DNA of 5,910 bases from Collinsella sp. (GTDB taxonomy: Bacteria > Actinomycetota > Coriobacteriia > Coriobacteriales > Coriobacteriaceae), in NCBI GenBank assembly GCA_022720335.1, contig JAIHVJ010000167.1, positions 1 to 5,910 on the forward strand, in the 5' to 3' direction. Below the pieces are notes generated by a model. It saw nothing but the letters and a program-made list of their open reading frames with translations. It was not told the origin of the DNA and did not search any database. The position numbers were made by a program, and so were the translations under genes. Shown here piece after piece: positions 5,607 to 5,910 of the stretch. The stretch's first letter is position 1; each line of letters opens with the position of its first letter.

Positions 5607-5910
5607 ATGGCGCAATCTCAGAACAGCACGGTCGATCTGGCAACGCCGGCAACCTGCCTGATGGGGCTTACCAGCCACGGTAACGTGATGGTGGGCAATA
5701 AGGCGTTTGAGTACTATAACGAGCGCAATCCCGAGGATTATATTCAAATCCCGTGGGACGAGGTCGACTATATTGCCGCCGAGGTCTTGCGCGGCACCAA
5801 GAAGATTACGCGTTTTGCCATCTTCACCAAGGACAACGGTCACTTTACGTTTTCGACGCGCGACGACAAAGAGACGCTGCGCGCTGTGCGCAAGTACGTG
5901 GACGAGGATA
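5607..5910 (+). CDS. DUF956 family protein (ManO-type PTS companion), 3' end cut by the window
   Basis: This is a small cytoplasmic protein of a family typically encoded directly after mannose-type EIIAB-EIIC-EIID genes, and called ManO in lactic acid bacteria. Its role is thought to be regulatory, but the mechanism is not well defined. Visible here are 101 residues from an ATG with GGAGGG (5591-5596) 10 bases upstream. Conserved stretches are GNVMVGNKAFEYYNERN (25-41), IQIPWDEVDYI (46-56) and RFAIFTKDNGHFTFSTRD (69-86). The family is about 115-125 residues, so roughly 15-25 residues are missing beyond base 5910. No DNA-binding motif or membrane segment is seen. Unlike the tightly packed genes before it, it lies 120 bases after EIID behind a terminator, so it depends on read-through or on a promoter I could not identify. 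Confidence 0.92.
   Translation, partial: MAQSQNSTVDLATPATCLMGLTSHGNVMVGNKAFEYYNERNPEDYIQIPWDEVDYIAAEVLRGTKKITRFAIFTKDNGHFTFSTRDDKETLRAVRKYVDED

Noticed and set aside
5586..5843. 85-codon minus-strand frame opposite the DUF956 gene
   Set aside because: The + strand frame carries clear DUF956 signatures with a good ribosome binding site. The antisense frame has no family resemblance.
1..5910. CRISPR arrays, tRNA/rRNA genes, insertion sequences and attachment sites
   Set aside because: No regularly spaced repeats, cloverleaf-like sequence, transposase or integrase coding region was seen on either strand.

Overview
The window looks like chromosomal DNA from a high-GC, gut-type anaerobic actinobacterium, most likely Coriobacteriia and Collinsella-like. 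This is inferred from GC-rich coding DNA beside a distinctly AT-rich intergenic region (109 G+C in 300 bases by hand count over 2401-2700, about 36%), from a mannose-family PTS with a fused EIIAB, and from the pairing of a GltD-type iron-sulfur flavoprotein with a hydrogenase maturation gene. No 16S rRNA or other taxonomic marker is present, so the genus is a guess.

Layout, all genes on the + strand. (1) Bases 1-1762: a GltD-like, FAD- and NAD(P)H-binding iron-sulfur oxidoreductase with a C-terminal ferredoxin motif. The frame is open to the left edge, so its N-terminus is probably cut off. (2) Bases 1763-1888: a short spacer with a 9-bp hairpin but no T-tract. (3) Bases 1889-2317: hypA, the nickel chaperone for [NiFe]-hydrogenase maturation, starting at TTG and carrying an unusual acidic C-terminal tail. 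(4) Bases 2318-2722: a 405-base gene-free region. It opens with a 20-bp perfect inverted repeat ending in a T-tract (the probable hypA terminator). It continues with a dense set of palindromes and repeats, and ends with a TATAAT box and a strong Shine-Dalgarno. (5) Bases 2723-5486: a complete mannose-family PTS operon (EIIAB, EIIC, EIID) with tight spacing and a strong ribosome binding site before each gene. (6) Bases 5543-5587: a clear intrinsic terminator. (7) Bases 5607-5910: the start of a DUF956 (ManO-type) gene, cut by the right edge.

Functionally there are two units. The left unit concerns redox and hydrogen metabolism: an NAD(P)H/ferredoxin-linked flavoprotein followed by a hydrogenase nickel-insertion factor. 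The right unit imports and phosphorylates a hexose or amino sugar. Phosphate passes from HPr to His9 of EIIA, then to His175 of EIIB, then to sugar entering through the EIIC/EIID membrane complex. DUF956 is the usual small companion of this PTS type, but here a terminator separates it from the transporter genes.

The genes belong to known families. I see no evidence for a wholly new system. The least explained part is the palindrome-rich AT-rich region 2328-2652, which probably holds the terminator of the left unit and the control region of the PTS operon.
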